Source: Mesorhizobium sp. M9A.F.Ca.ET.002.03.1.2 (GTDB lineage: Bacteria; Pseudomonadota; Alphaproteobacteria; Rhizobiales; Rhizobiaceae). From it: 64,000 bases of DNA. The stretch spans positions 2,411,001 through 2,475,000 of the forward strand of contig NZ_CP034443.1 in assembly GCF_003952365.1 (NCBI RefSeq), in the 5' to 3' direction. Positions 25,874-34,540 of the stretch are shown piece by piece. The notes below the pieces were generated by a model. It ran no database searches. It was given only the letters and a program-made list of their open reading frames with translations, and had not been told where the DNA came from. Position 1 is the stretch's first letter. Each line of letters begins with the position of its first letter. The translations under genes and the position numbers were made by a program.

Positions 25874-25889
25874 CCCGCCGAAAGGCGGG
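25874..25889 (-). terminator. GC stem-loop after the Ntn-hydrolase gene
   Basis: CCCGCC-GAAA-GGCGGG (read on plus) lies directly beyond the stop codon of the minus-strand gene. No long U-run, so a weak terminator or 3' stabiliser. Confidence 0.5.
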
Positions 25890-25890
25890 T

Positions 25891-26337
25891 TTAGTGAGTT
25901 ATGGCAGTGACTGTGCCTCCAGTCAAAACGTCGAGTTTCGCGGCAACTTCGACGCTTTCCTTAGCTGACTTGCCCAAAACCAGCGCGGCCAAAGCATACT
26001 GCTTGCCGCTCCCGATGGCATAATATTCACCTTTCACGGGATCACTTGGCAGCCAATTGCCGTCCAACAGTACGGCTTCCCCATTTTTGCGCACTATCAG
26101 CGCCTCAAAGTCAAAATTGTCGTTGTTGCGCGGCACAGGAATATCAGAAACATCCATGCCCTTCTCAACCCAGTCTCGAACGGCCTTTGGAATACCCAAG
26201 GACGAAGAGGAAACGCCGATGAGTGTGCCGTCGCATAAGCGAAACACCTTCGTTTTCTCACCGACGGATACTGAGTCAAAACCCAAGGCTCGGCCGTCGC
26301 CAGCCATGGTTCCGTTCCTGTAAGCTATTGTTGTCAT
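25891..26337 (-). CDS. Proteasome/HslV-like Ntn-hydrolase family protein
   Basis: 148 residues. The start MTTIAYRNGTMAGDGRALGF gives an N-terminal Thr after Met removal, with the proteasome-type beta-strand start and Gly-Asp. GSGKQYALAALVLGKSAKES resembles the C-terminal GSG segment of HslV. Similar small proteins occur in prophages. Start taken two codons after an upstream ATG to match the family. Intact, isolated between remnants, so likely recent or under selection; target proteins unknown. Confidence 0.7.
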   Translation of the reverse strand: MTTIAYRNGTMAGDGRALGFDSVSVGEKTKVFRLCDGTLIGVSSSSLGIPKAVRDWVEKGMDVSDIPVPRNNDNFDFEALIVRKNGEAVLLDGNWLPSDPVKGEYYAIGSGKQYALAALVLGKSAKESVEVAAKLDVLTGGTVTAITH

Positions 26338-26519
26338 TGGCACCCTTCCATCGCTACATCAAACTTCAGGACCTTGCGCATGTCCCCTGTGTCAAGGTCA
26401 CTGACCGACGGCCTATTTGCCTGATACACGATACAGGCTGCGCTCCTTGAGTTCGCGCACGGGTGGCCGTCATCTTGCCGCCTTCGCGCAATGCCTTGAA
26501 CAGGCCGAGTCTGTCCCCC

Positions 26520-26980
26520 AGCGGGAATGACAACCACCTCCATGTCGTTGAAAAGCAGGAAATCCGTCACTTTGCCTCGTCGGTAACGGGCGGAGCCGGA
26601 GCGGTCGTCACCGGGCAAGCGCGGTCGCAGCCCGTCAGACATCGATGGCTCCGGTTGTGGTGACGGGGAGGGCGATAAGCAAGTTCGGGCCAAGTGATTG
26701 TTCCGCGGCTGTATGTTTTGGTGAGGTGATCATGCGACTTCTTGTTGGTCGGTCACGTGTTTGCGGATAACCAGCATGCGCTGTGCCAAATGAGAAAACC
26801 ATTTAAAGTCAATCCAGCAGATCTGACTGTATTTCGACATTGTCGGAAATTGGACATCGCCGAACGCGAGCGCTCGGGGCTTGTGATGATACTTGGGCGT
26901 GCTTCGGAGGAGGGATGCGCCTCGTACCGGCCGCGAAGCCTTCCTGCATTTAAGGCGCCAGATCAATTGAACGCGCATAC
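26520..26980 (-). repeat. M16 zinc-protease 5'-end remnant, copy B (repeat)
   Basis: Minus strand: hydrophobic LLIALPVTTTGAIDV, then YRRGKVTDFLLFNDMEVVVI-PA, the mature N-terminus of an M16 protease, then loss of homology. Related over its whole length to copy A at 10218-10720 with many substitutions and small indels. The sequence upstream of the protein start (shared TGTGCCAAATGAGAAAACCA on the plus strand) is also conserved between the copies. Confidence 0.6.
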
Positions 26981-27224
26981 CAGTCAGCCGGCCCGTCGTT
27001 TAGCCCAAATGGCGATCCATCTCAGCGCGCTCACGCCATCCACCTTTCTGCGCGACCCAAGCTAAACACGCTCGGCGATGATTAGGATACCGACTACATC
27101 TGGACCCGCCCGGCCCTGCTCGCCTGCGAGACTTGAGGCGTTCGTCGATCGGATAGAGGTTTCGATTCAGGAGACGTGCTTCGTGATGCGGCCATGATAG
27201 GCCGGTCCCTCACCGACTGCCGCA

Positions 27225-27330
27225 CGCTCGGAAGAAGCCAAGGTAGGCGACAAGCCTCTGTGGATCGCTGAAGCGCCGAATGTTGCCGATTGCCGCGGCA
27301 ACGTTCGCACCCACGGTGACGTCGGAGGCA
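27225..27330 (-). mobile_element. IS110-family transposase remnant (C-terminal domain)
   Basis: Reading VGANVAAAIGNIRRFSDPQR then LVAYLGFF, the IS116/IS110/IS902 C-terminal domain. About 35 codons remain; both ends are lost. Confidence 0.65.
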
Positions 27331-27479
27331 ACGTCATCAGGCGACGGATTGTCGGATCCTAGTGGGCATGCACCGCGATATCCGCCTCGACCACCGTCAA
27401 CGCCTCGTTGATCTGATTGATCAAGCCGAGGTGGCACTCGATGGCGGCGCGCTCAAGGAGCAGCATGAGCTAACACCTA

Positions 27480-28422
27480 CTCCTAGCGCCGCTCCTGGAG
27501 TCCTATTTCCGCCGGCGCCTGACGAAGCAGCGCAATGCGACTCCCGCGACCGTGGCCAGCTATCGCGATGCCTTGCGCATGCTGATCCTCTTTGCCGCCG
27601 CCCGATTGCGGAAGAAGCCGGGGGCGTTGGCGCTCGAAGAGCTGATCGAGATCTCGTTCTCGCTTTTCTCGACGAACTCGAGGAGAAGCGGAACAATTCC
27701 GTCACCACGCGCAACGCCCGCTTGGCCGCGATCCGATCTTTCTTCCGCCACGTCGCTGCCGCCGACCCAGCATCCTTCGGCGTCGCCCAACGCGTGCTGA
27801 CGATTCCCATTAAACGGACGCACATTGACGTGACGTACCACCTCACCACGGCCGAAGTGGACACCCTCATCGCGGCGCCCGATCCAAAGACGCCCCGTGG
27901 TCGGCGCGACCGAGCCTTTCTGCTCTTCTTGGCACGAACCGGCGCCCGGGCCTCCGAAGCCACCGGCGTCAACGCAAACGACCTTCAGTTGGAGCGGCCG
28001 CACCCACAAGTGCTGCTGCGCGGCAAAGGGCGTAGAGACCGCGTCGTCCCCATTGCTAAGGACCCGGCTGCGGGCGCTGACATCCTTGTTGAGCGAGCGC
28101 GGGATCGCCCATCACGAGCCGCGACCGATATTCCTCGGCGCCCGCAACGAGCGCCGGGCCTACCAGACCGGCTTTGGCCGACAAGCCCATATCGCCGCAC
28201 ATCTTCCGGCACTCCCTCGCCATGAAGCTTCTCCAGTCCGGCGTGGACCTTTTGACGATCCAAGCCTGGCTCGGGCATGCACGGGTCGCCACGACCCACC
28301 GCTATGCCACAGCGGATGTAGAGATGATGCGCAATGGACTCGAGAAGGCGGGCGTCACCGGCGATCACGGCGTGCGTTTCCGACCAAATGACTCCGTTCT
28401 GCAACTGCTGAACTCCATCTGA
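27480..28422 (+). pseudogene. Tyrosine recombinase (XerC/D-like, rhizobial y4r type), frameshifted
   Basis: Pieces in different frames give one integrase: TVASYRDALRMLILFAAARL (SAM-like N domain), DLVLAFLDELEEKRNNSVTT and DRAFLLFLARTGARASEATG (catalytic Arg region), then [20 protein letters not shown] with HAR and [13 protein letters not shown] (HxxR, His and the Tyr region). Frameshifts near 27640 and between 28060 and 28190. Resembles the tandem recombinases of rhizobial symbiotic plasmids. No longer functional. Confidence 0.75.
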
Positions 28423-28426
28423 ATGT

Positions 28427-28490
28427 TTATGTGGCGGAGGCAAGCTGGGTTTGGCCGGTCCGAAGGGGTCAGGGCGGCTCCGCCACATAA
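28427..28490. repeat. 13-bp inverted repeat after the recombinase gene
   Basis: TTATGTGGCGGAG at 28427-28439 and its exact complement CTCCGCCACATAA at 28478-28490, separated by 38 bases. Starts four bases after the recombinase stop. Could be a terminus or recombination site of the recombinase-bearing element, or a long-loop hairpin. Confidence 0.6.
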
Positions 28491-28504
28491 TCTCGCCCGA
28501 CGCA

Positions 28505-28851
28505 TAAATGCGGATCCCGGCCCAATGTCTCCTGAACCTGCAGAGCGAGACGCTGCATTCCGCGACGCATATCGGTCCGGCCCACCGCCAACCAGATCCG
28601 CACCTGGCTCGGGACCGGGATCATGAAACGCCCCGCGCCTTCACCATCGCCGCTGCCAGTGTTGGCGGCGTGGTCAGTGGAATCCGCAGCCGCACCTTGC
28701 CGGCGACCTCCAGCTCGATCACCACTGGCGGCGGGAGCGGCTGGGCGCGTTCGTCAAGAACGTCTTCAGTTGCCGGCTGCCCGGTCTCAGGTCGAAACAG
28801 CTTGTTGCGCCAGTATCGGCTGCTGGGGCGCGACGCTGTTCGCTGTGTCAC
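28505..28851 (-). mobile_element. IS66-family remnant (tnpA tail + tnpB start)
   Basis: Minus strand: a 76-codon frame ending PPPVVIELEVAGKVRLRIPL and TPPTLAAAMVKA is the C-terminus of IS66 OrfA. It is followed at 28624 by MIPVPSQVRIWLAVGRTDMR, the start of IS66 OrfB (TnpB), which loses homology after about 40 codons. OrfC (transposase) is absent. Confidence 0.75.
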
Positions 28852-28889
28852 AGGAAGAAAAGAAGGTCACCTTGGAGCTCAGGTAAGTC

Positions 28890-28905
28890 GCCCTTCGGGC
28901 TTTTT
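28890..28905 (+). terminator. Rho-independent-like terminator
   Basis: GCCC-TTC-GGGC stem followed by TTTTT on the plus strand, between the IS66 remnant and the convergent end of the SyrB-like gene. May act for transcripts entering from the left. Confidence 0.55.
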
Positions 28906-28924
28906 GCCTATGGCGGCAAAGGGC

Positions 28925-29398
28925 TCAAGCAAGCCCGAGCTTTTTCCTGAGCTCGGCGTTTTCTTTCCGGAGCCGGTCAGCGAGGAGCTTCTTCAGACGG
29001 GCGTTCTCTTCTTCAAGCTTCACAAGATCCTTGAGCTCATCGCTCTGTGTTGTCTGCCCAGCAGCCCTTTTCCAGTGATAGTACGTCTGTTCCGATATTC
29101 CAGCGTTCTGAACGGCTGCCTTGATACTCTCTCCCCGTCCGATCTGCTTCTCGATCTCGCCGAGCTTCTGGGCACGCTCGTTCTCAGAGTAATTTCTCCG
29201 CGCTGCCCGGACTGTAGGCGAAGCGATCGCTTTAGATGAAGACGCCTGAAGAGCCGAGTTGGCGGCTCTGGTTCGTATAGCACCTGCGCGCTGCGCGGTC
29301 CGCTTCCGCGTCTTCGGCGCCTTTATATCGGGTGTCTGTTCCTTCACGGGCACCTCGCCTGCTGCCTGGGTTGCCTCAGTTTCCTTAAGGTTGGACAT
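28925..29398 (-). CDS. SyrB-like symbiotic regulator / transposase-OrfA-like protein
   Basis: 157 residues: a basic, Ala/Lys-rich N-terminal half, then an IS3-OrfA-like HTH (GRGESIKAAVQNAGISEQTY then YHWKRAAG) and a C-terminal coiled coil (LEEENARLKKLLADRLRKEN). This is the architecture of SyrB of Sinorhizobium meliloti, a repressor acting on syrM and so on nod and exopolysaccharide genes. It has no partner OrfB, so it is not simply an IS gene. Position 1 kb from a nodD remnant and nod box fits a symbiotic role (inference). Confidence 0.7.
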   Translation of the reverse strand: MSNLKETEATQAAGEVPVKEQTPDIKAPKTRKRTAQRAGAIRTRAANSALQASSSKAIASPTVRAARRNYSENERAQKLGEIEKQIGRGESIKAAVQNAGISEQTYYHWKRAAGQTTQSDELKDLVKLEEENARLKKLLADRLRKENAELRKKLGLA

Positions 29399-29889
29399 CA
29401 GAAACTCCCTGCGATTTCAAACATCTATTCTAGCACGCAGCATCTAGAACTTATGGGCTTTGTCAACTGCGGCCACAAAACCGTGCTCGCCAATGTCGCC
29501 GTCCGACGCGTTAACATGATGCCAGTAACTGCGGCAATGCAATCGGTTCGCAATCCGCAACAAAGAGTATCGGCTGGATGTGCACGACGCCCCAGTCTCT
29601 GAAACAGCGTAGCCGCCCGGTAAGAGCCGCTTTCAGTCTGCCTTAGAAACAAGGTGGTCGGTCGCCACTCCCGCGCATACTATCCGTCTACTCTTGCTCC
29701 TCGCACGGCGCCAGGTCCTCGTCATCGATGCCGGGCAGCGTCGCAGCGGCTAAGCCAGCCACTCGCATTGCTCCCTGACAGGATGGTGCCGATCCTGCTG
29801 AGATCGCATGCTGGCGCGACGTTGCTTTGCAGCCACCGTCGCGCCTGCCCGTGAACTGTCCGCGCCTGTGGTCATGCTCGCCTTGACAC
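29399..29889. other. Gene-poor stretch
   Basis: Nothing recognisable on either strand; several short frames have no family resemblance. Probably decayed sequence. Confidence 0.4.
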
Positions 29890-30065
29890 CCTCGATGGGT
29901 CCATCCGGGATGGTCAACCATCCGGAACATAGCGGGCAGGCGGGCATCTTCACCAGCAGTCTCTGTGTCGCTCTCGTGGCGGCAAACAAGATCGAGGCTG
30001 GCGGGGTGATGATCAACGGTCCTCGAACCATCGATTTTGATCGCGGTGGCCGTTCAGTGTGTTCA
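29890..30065 (+). pseudogene. Aldehyde dehydrogenase, C-terminal remnant
   Basis: Reads EHSGQAGIFTSSLCVALVAA then NKIEAGGVMINGPRTIDFD, matching the segment before the final PFGG motif of NAD(P)-dependent aldehyde dehydrogenases. The catalytic Cys region and the PFGG ending are absent. Confidence 0.55.
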
Positions 30066-30119
30066 AACACGAGGCGCCGTTAGACGGCACCGCAGCATCA
30101 TAGCGAAGTGCCATGCAGG

Positions 30120-30420
30120 ACGACTCCCTGCAGCATCGTCTCGCGCAGCCAAACACTTGCCGGATCACTGTTGTGAACGGCCGGGCGTTTGACGGCCTGT
30201 GACGCGAAAAGGCAACGGAAGATCTAGCATTTATGGGGGAAATGTTGTTCGGAGTGCTTGACCAGAAGGAAGGGCATGACTGCCTATTGCCCGACCCGGC
30301 AAGGCCGCACTCATGACCGGCTGGGCTCATCCTGCATGCCGCGCCCGTGAGGTTACTTGTCGGAAGTGCGTCGAGCACAACGACGAGATGTAGTTCACGA
30401 TCTTTGAAACGCGTGGTCAA
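30120..30420 (-). pseudogene. nodD: nodD remnant 1
   Basis: The first 20 or so codons (MTTRFKDRELHLVVVLDALP) match the NodD N-terminus. The middle is lost, and bases 30120-30300 match the 3' part of the intact nodD at 42950-43110 (shared GACCAG-AAGGGCATG segment). It sits divergently from the adjacent nod box exactly as an intact nodD would. Confidence 0.75.
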
Positions 30421-30422
30421 CT

Positions 30423-30470
30423 ATCCAAAGTGTGGATGCCTTTCATCGAAACAAACGATTTCATCAATGT
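30423..30470 (+). promoter_or_regulatory. nod box 1 (upstream of nodFE copy 1)
   Basis: ATCCAAAG-TGTGGATG-N5-ATCGAAACAAACGATTTCATCAATG layout, matching the conserved NodD-binding nod box (ATCCA..GATG..ATCGAAACAATCGATTTTACCAAT). Points toward the decayed nodA and nodFE. Confidence 0.85.
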
Positions 30471-30570
30471 TGTGGAATCCTGCATGGGCAGAAGCACCTG
30501 ACGCACACCGATGCCCCACTGCCTCATGGCGTGGCGAGCGTCTTAAGAACTGCCCGAAAGGAGAACTTTC

Positions 30571-30785
30571 ATGCGCTCTACCGGGCAGTGGAGTGCTGGG
30601 AAAGGGAGTTGCAACTGACCGGCCATGTCAAACTGTCCGACTTCTTCCGAGCCTATGGACAGACTGGGAACCTTCCACGCAAAGTCATTCGAAAGCGGCC
30701 GCAGTTGGGCCGGCGCGAGACCGGAAGCCCGCGCAATCGGCTACGACGCGCACGGTGTAGCGGCTCACATCGTCATACTGCACCT
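30571..30785 (+). pseudogene. nodA: Decayed nodA (leader of nodFE copy 1)
   Basis: About 70 codons of the nodA 5' half can be aligned across frames with the intact nodA at 33279: leading ATG, then GAGTTGCAACTGACCGGCCA, TTCTTCCGA, CGGCCGCAGTTGGGCCGGCG and GGCTACGACGCGCA. Several indels destroy the frame and the gene breaks off near 30785. It lies between the nod box and nodF and must be transcribed as leader RNA. Confidence 0.75.
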
Positions 30786-30934
30786 ACGCCACACACCGGC
30801 CGGACCTGATCCGGCTTTATGAGCATTGGGCTTTGTCAGTCGCACAAGCGTGGTGGCTATTTTCGCGAGGCGGCGCGCCTCAGGAACGGAGCCGCGTCCA
30901 GGTCGAAACGTTGGAAAGAAAGATAGGAAACAGA

Positions 30935-31216
30935 ATGGCCGATCAATTCGCAATGGACGTCATTGCCCTGATCAAGAAACGCGCCGAGTCGGAGAGCGGT
31001 GAGGGAATGCCTGCGTCATTCGTCGGCGAGATAACAATCGCCACGGAACTGGACGCGCTCGGGTTCGATTCGCTGGGTTTGGCGGACGTCCTCTGGGATG
31101 TGGAACAGGCCTACGGCATCAAGATCGATATGAACACGGCCGATGCCTGGTCCAATCTCAAGAATGTCGGCGACGTCGTGGACGCCGTCCGCGGCTTGCT
31201 TGCGAAGGAGGCTTGA
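30935..31216 (+). CDS. nodF: NodF acyl carrier protein, copy 1
   Basis: 93-residue specialised acyl carrier protein that carries the growing (poly)unsaturated fatty acid used for Nod factor acylation. The phosphopantetheine Ser is residue 46 in [13 protein letters not shown]. Identical to copy 2 except residue 7 (Met here, Thr in copy 2). Start at the ATG behind AGATAGGAAACAG. Its stop is followed directly by nodE, one operon under nod box 1. Confidence 0.92.
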   Translation: MADQFAMDVIALIKKRAESESGEGMPASFVGEITIATELDALGFDSLGLADVLWDVEQAYGIKIDMNTADAWSNLKNVGDVVDAVRGLLAKEA

Positions 31217-32425
31217 ATGGACAGGCGCGTCGTCATCACCGGAGTGGGCGGCCTGTGCGGACTGGGCACCGACGCCGCCTCTATGTGGAAAGAGATGCGC
31301 GAAGGCCGCTCCGCCATCGGCCCGCTCGTCAATTCCGAGCTTCATGACCTGGAGGGCATGACGGGCGCTGAGATCAAGGCGCTGCCCGAGCACGACATCA
31401 ACCGGGGGCATCTCATCTCCATGGACCGCTTCAGCTTGCTCGCCGTGCTTGCAGCGCGCGAAGCCATGCGGCAGGCCGGACTTTCCTGCGACGAAGGGAA
31501 TGCCCATCGCTTCGGCGCGACAGTGGGCGTCGGATTTACCGGTTCATACGCAACAGAACAAACTTACCGCTCACTGCTTTTGGGTAGCGCAATCCGTGCT
31601 GAACTCTTCACTGGAGTAAAGGTGATGCCCAGCGCCGCTTCCGTCCATCTTAGCTTGAGCCTCGGCTTGCGCGGGCCGGTGTTCGGGGTGACCTCCGCAT
31701 GTGCCTCGGCCAACCATGCGATCGCCTCGGCGGTGGATCAGATCAAGCTGGGCCGGGCCGACGTAATGGTTTCCGGGGGCAGCGACGCGCCGTTCGCATG
31801 GGGCGTGCTGAAAGCATGGGAAGCAATGCGCGTGCTTTCACCCGATACATGCCGGCCCTTCTCCGCCGATAGGAAGGGCCTGGTGCTGGGCGAGGGTGCG
31901 GGCATGGCCGTGCTGGAAAGCTACGAGCATGCCACGAGGCGTGGTGCCACAATTCTTGCCGAGATCGCCGGCGTCGGCCTTTCCGCCGATGCCTTCCACA
32001 TTGCCGCGCCATCTGTCGAGGGGCCAGCGTCGGCGATGCGCGCCTGCCTTGCCGATGCCGGGCTGAATGCCGAGGACGTCGACTACCTCAACGCGCACGG
32101 CACCGGTACCAAGAGCAATGATCAGACTGAAACGGCGGCGATCAAGCGTGTGTTTGGAAACCACGCTTATTCGATGTCCATCTCTTCCACCAAGTCCACG
32201 CACGCGCATTGCCTCGGCGCAGCGAGCGCGCTTGAAATGATCGCCTGCGTGATGGCAATCCAAGAGGACGTCGTGCCGCCGACCGCCAACTATCGCGAGC
32301 CAGATCCCGCTTGCGACCTCGACATCACACCCAATGTGCCGCGCGAGCGCAAGGTGCGCGTCGCCATGAGCAACGCCTTCGCCATGGGCGGCACGAACGC
32401 AGTTCTGGCATTCAGGCAGGTGTAG
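31217..32425 (+). CDS. nodE: NodE beta-ketoacyl-ACP synthase, copy 1
   Basis: 402 residues, KAS II (FabF) fold. With NodF it builds the unsaturated acyl chain that determines host range. Active-site Cys162 (SACASANHA), His in HGTGT and the Lys/His region [12 protein letters not shown] are present. Residues 107-148 differ from copy 2 at 24 of 42 positions, whereas the rest of the protein differs at only nine positions (27, 38, five between 62 and 70, 159 and one near the C-terminus). In KAS II enzymes this block contributes to the acyl pocket and dimer interface. Intact. Confidence 0.95.
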   Translation: MDRRVVITGVGGLCGLGTDAASMWKEMREGRSAIGPLVNSELHDLEGMTGAEIKALPEHDINRGHLISMDRFSLLAVLAAREAMRQAGLSCDEGNAHRFGATVGVGFTGSYATEQTYRSLLLGSAIRAELFTGVKVMPSAASVHLSLSLGLRGPVFGVTSACASANHAIASAVDQIKLGRADVMVSGGSDAPFAWGVLKAWEAMRVLSPDTCRPFSADRKGLVLGEGAGMAVLESYEHATRRGATILAEIAGVGLSADAFHIAAPSVEGPASAMRACLADAGLNAEDVDYLNAHGTGTKSNDQTETAAIKRVFGNHAYSMSISSTKSTHAHCLGAASALEMIACVMAIQEDVVPPTANYREPDPACDLDITPNVPRERKVRVAMSNAFAMGGTNAVLAFRQV

Positions 32426-32463
32426 AAGCCATGCAAGACGCCTCATTTGAGGTCACCTGTCGT

Positions 32464-32990
32464 ATCTAGCTGCTTGCCGGACCACTATGTGAAGCGAGCG
32501 CTATTGGCTGCCTCTGCGATGCGGGAATTGGCAGCGGACGTCTCACGATCAAACAGGCATCTGCTTGTAGAATTCTTTTAATCGTGAAGCGGCGCGAGTG
32601 CGCTATCCGTTGAGGTGAGCAAGGCCGGCGCCCTGGGTGAGCGCTGGTGTCGGGTGGTGGAAAGTACAGGGGGAGCTGTGTGGCCCCCTCTTTCTCGGCC
32701 TCGACGATGTGCGAAGGAGCCTGTGCGGCGAACGGGCCGACGCCCCAGGCTCAGAACCTGGGCGAACCTAACTCCCGCCAAAGGACAGCCCAGAGCTGGA
32801 TACACGAAAGAGATACTGAACCCGCGAATCAGATTCTGATCAATCGTCGTGTCTGAGCTCCGCTCGGCTCTTACGGAGATAATCGCGCGGCCCGGCAACG
32901 GCCGCGCGTGCCGCGGGCGTGAGCTTTGCGCTTCGTCAGAAGTGCCTCGAGCGTGACGACGATAATTGACAAGCCATATGGAACGCATTC
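32464..32990 (-). pseudogene. nodD: nodD remnant 2, split by an insertion
   Basis: Bases 32464-32560 match the nodD 3' end (GCTTGCCGGA, GGGAATTGGCAGCGG), and 32870-32985 match its 5' end (ATAATCGCGC, GTGCCTCGAGCGTGACGA). Between them lies unrelated sequence containing the repeat at 32665-32790. Divergent to nod box 2, as in the other modules. Confidence 0.6.
32665..32790 (+). repeat. Repeat shared with 47581-47705
   Basis: About 125 bases (opening ACAGGGGGAGCTGTGTGGCC) nearly identical to 47581-47705. Both copies lie shortly after nodE, so they are the right-hand end of the duplicated nodFE block. Possibly remnant of a mobile element; no coding content recognised. Confidence 0.65.
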
Positions 32991-32998
32991 GCCCAGTT

Positions 32999-33046
32999 AT
33001 CCAAAGCGTGGATACCTTTCATCTAAACAAAGGATTTTACCGTTTT
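32999..33046 (+). promoter_or_regulatory. nod box 2 (upstream of nodABCIJ)
   Basis: ATCCAAAGCGTGGATA-N5-ATCTAAACAAAGGATTTTAC, a nod box with some deviations at its 3' end. It lies 233 bases before the nodA start. Confidence 0.85.
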
Positions 33047-33278
33047 TGCTGCAGGTCCCATAGAAGCGCTTCAAGTTGGAAAGATAGGTAGTTCCGATGG
33101 TTGCGTTGGATCCGAGGAGCATCATCTGGTGTGCGGGGCGTACAAAGTCAGTCGCATCTGCATTGCGGCTTGGTCTTTCGGCGGTCTCCACAAGTTACGC
33201 CCCGTTGGCACGACGCCAATTATTTAACCCATGCTTGGACATTTATCTCAACCAGACAGCTACAAGGTAAGGTCTTCC

Positions 33279-33869
33279 ATGCGCCCGAATGTCGAGTGGA
33301 AGTTGTGCTGGGAAAATGAGTTGCAACTGGCCGACCATGTCGAACTCTCCGACTTTTTCCGAAAGACCTATGGACGGACTGGCGCCTTCAACGCAGAGCC
33401 ATTCGAAGGCGGCCGCAGTTGGGCCGGCGCGAGGCCGGAATTCCGCGCAATCGGCTACGACGCGCAAGGGGTAGCGGCTCACATCGGCATGCTGCGGCGC
33501 TTCATCAGGGTTGGCGAGGTCGATTTGGTCGTCGCTGAATTGGGCCTGTACGCGGTTCGTCCGGATCTTGAAGGGCTCGGAATCAGTTTTTCGATGCGCG
33601 TGGCGTACCCAGTGCTCCATCAGTTGGGTGTTCCATTCGCTTTCGGCACGGTTCGGCACGCGCTGCGAAACCATGTCGAAAGATTCTGCAGAGCCGGCCT
33701 CGCGAACATTGTGTCGGGCGTTCGCGTACGGTCGACCCGTCCAGACGTGCATCCCGACCTGCCGCCCACACGCCTGGAAGACGTACTCGTGTTGGTTTCG
33801 CCGATCGGACGCTCGATGGACGAGTGGCCGTCCGGTACCCTGATCGACCGGAACGGTCCGGAACTATGA
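33279..33869 (+). CDS. nodA: NodA N-acyltransferase
   Basis: 196 residues. Transfers the fatty acyl chain to the free amino group of the de-N-acetylated chitooligosaccharide, in the cytoplasm. Begins [20 protein letters not shown] and keeps conserved [20 protein letters not shown] and [12 protein letters not shown] segments. Start placed at the MRP ATG by family match; in-frame codons upstream are not conserved. Stop overlaps nodB (ATGA). Intact, unlike the two decayed nodA copies. Confidence 0.97.
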   Translation: MRPNVEWKLCWENELQLADHVELSDFFRKTYGRTGAFNAEPFEGGRSWAGARPEFRAIGYDAQGVAAHIGMLRRFIRVGEVDLVVAELGLYAVRPDLEGLGISFSMRVAYPVLHQLGVPFAFGTVRHALRNHVERFCRAGLANIVSGVRVRSTRPDVHPDLPPTRLEDVLVLVSPIGRSMDEWPSGTLIDRNGPEL

Positions 33870-34525
33870 AGCCTCTGGACTACATATGCGAAGGGCAGAG
33901 TGACAATGCCGATGGCATTGCAGAGCGCAGCGTCTATCTGACGTTTGACGACGGTCCCAATTCATTTTTCACACCGCAGATACTCAATGTGCTGGCGCAA
34001 CATCAGGTGCCGGCGACCTTCTTCGTTGTTGGGGCCTACGCGGCCGACGAGCCGGAACTCGTTCGCCGAATTATTACAGACGGGCACGGTATAGCCAACC
34101 ACACGATGACTCATCCGGACCTGGCTAAATGCGGGCCCGTCGAAGTCGACCGCCAGATAGTTGAGGCAAACAGAGTCATAGGGATGGCTTGCCCGCAGGC
34201 CATGGTTCGGTACTTTCGTGCACCGTATGGCATCTGGACCGAAGAAGTAATCGCTGCATCAGCGGGTGCGGCATTGGCGCCCGTCCATTGGTCCATTGAT
34301 CCACGCGACTGGTCTCGCCCCGGCGTTGACGCCATCGTCGACAGAGTGCTCGCCGATATCCGGCCGGGCGCAATCGTGCTGTTGCACGACGGGTGCGCTC
34401 CCGACGAATTGCAACCAGGCAATCAAGCCAGTCTGCGCGACCAGACGGTGACAGCGTTGTCACGCCTAATTCCAGAATTGCACGGCCGCGGATTTGTAAT
34501 CCGATCACTTCCTCAACATCCCTGA
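33866..34525 (+). CDS. nodB: NodB chitooligosaccharide deacetylase
   Basis: 219 residues, carbohydrate esterase family 4. Removes the N-acetyl group from the non-reducing GlcNAc. Catalytic TFDDGPN is at residues 26-32, metal-binding HTMTH follows ([10 protein letters not shown]), and RAPYG and the C-terminal LLHDG motif are present. Translationally coupled to nodA by the ATGA overlap. A contiguous nodABC order differs from Lotus-nodulating M. loti, where nodB is separate. Confidence 0.97.
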   Translation: MKPLDYICEGQSDNADGIAERSVYLTFDDGPNSFFTPQILNVLAQHQVPATFFVVGAYAADEPELVRRIITDGHGIANHTMTHPDLAKCGPVEVDRQIVEANRVIGMACPQAMVRYFRAPYGIWTEEVIAASAGAALAPVHWSIDPRDWSRPGVDAIVDRVLADIRPGAIVLLHDGCAPDELQPGNQASLRDQTVTALSRLIPELHGRGFVIRSLPQHP

Positions 34526-34540
34526 ACAAACAGAGATCCT

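Noticed and set aside
33187..33203. TGGCACGACGCC as a sigma54 -24 element before nodA
   Set aside because: The -12 TTGC part is absent at the required spacing; nodA has a nod box.
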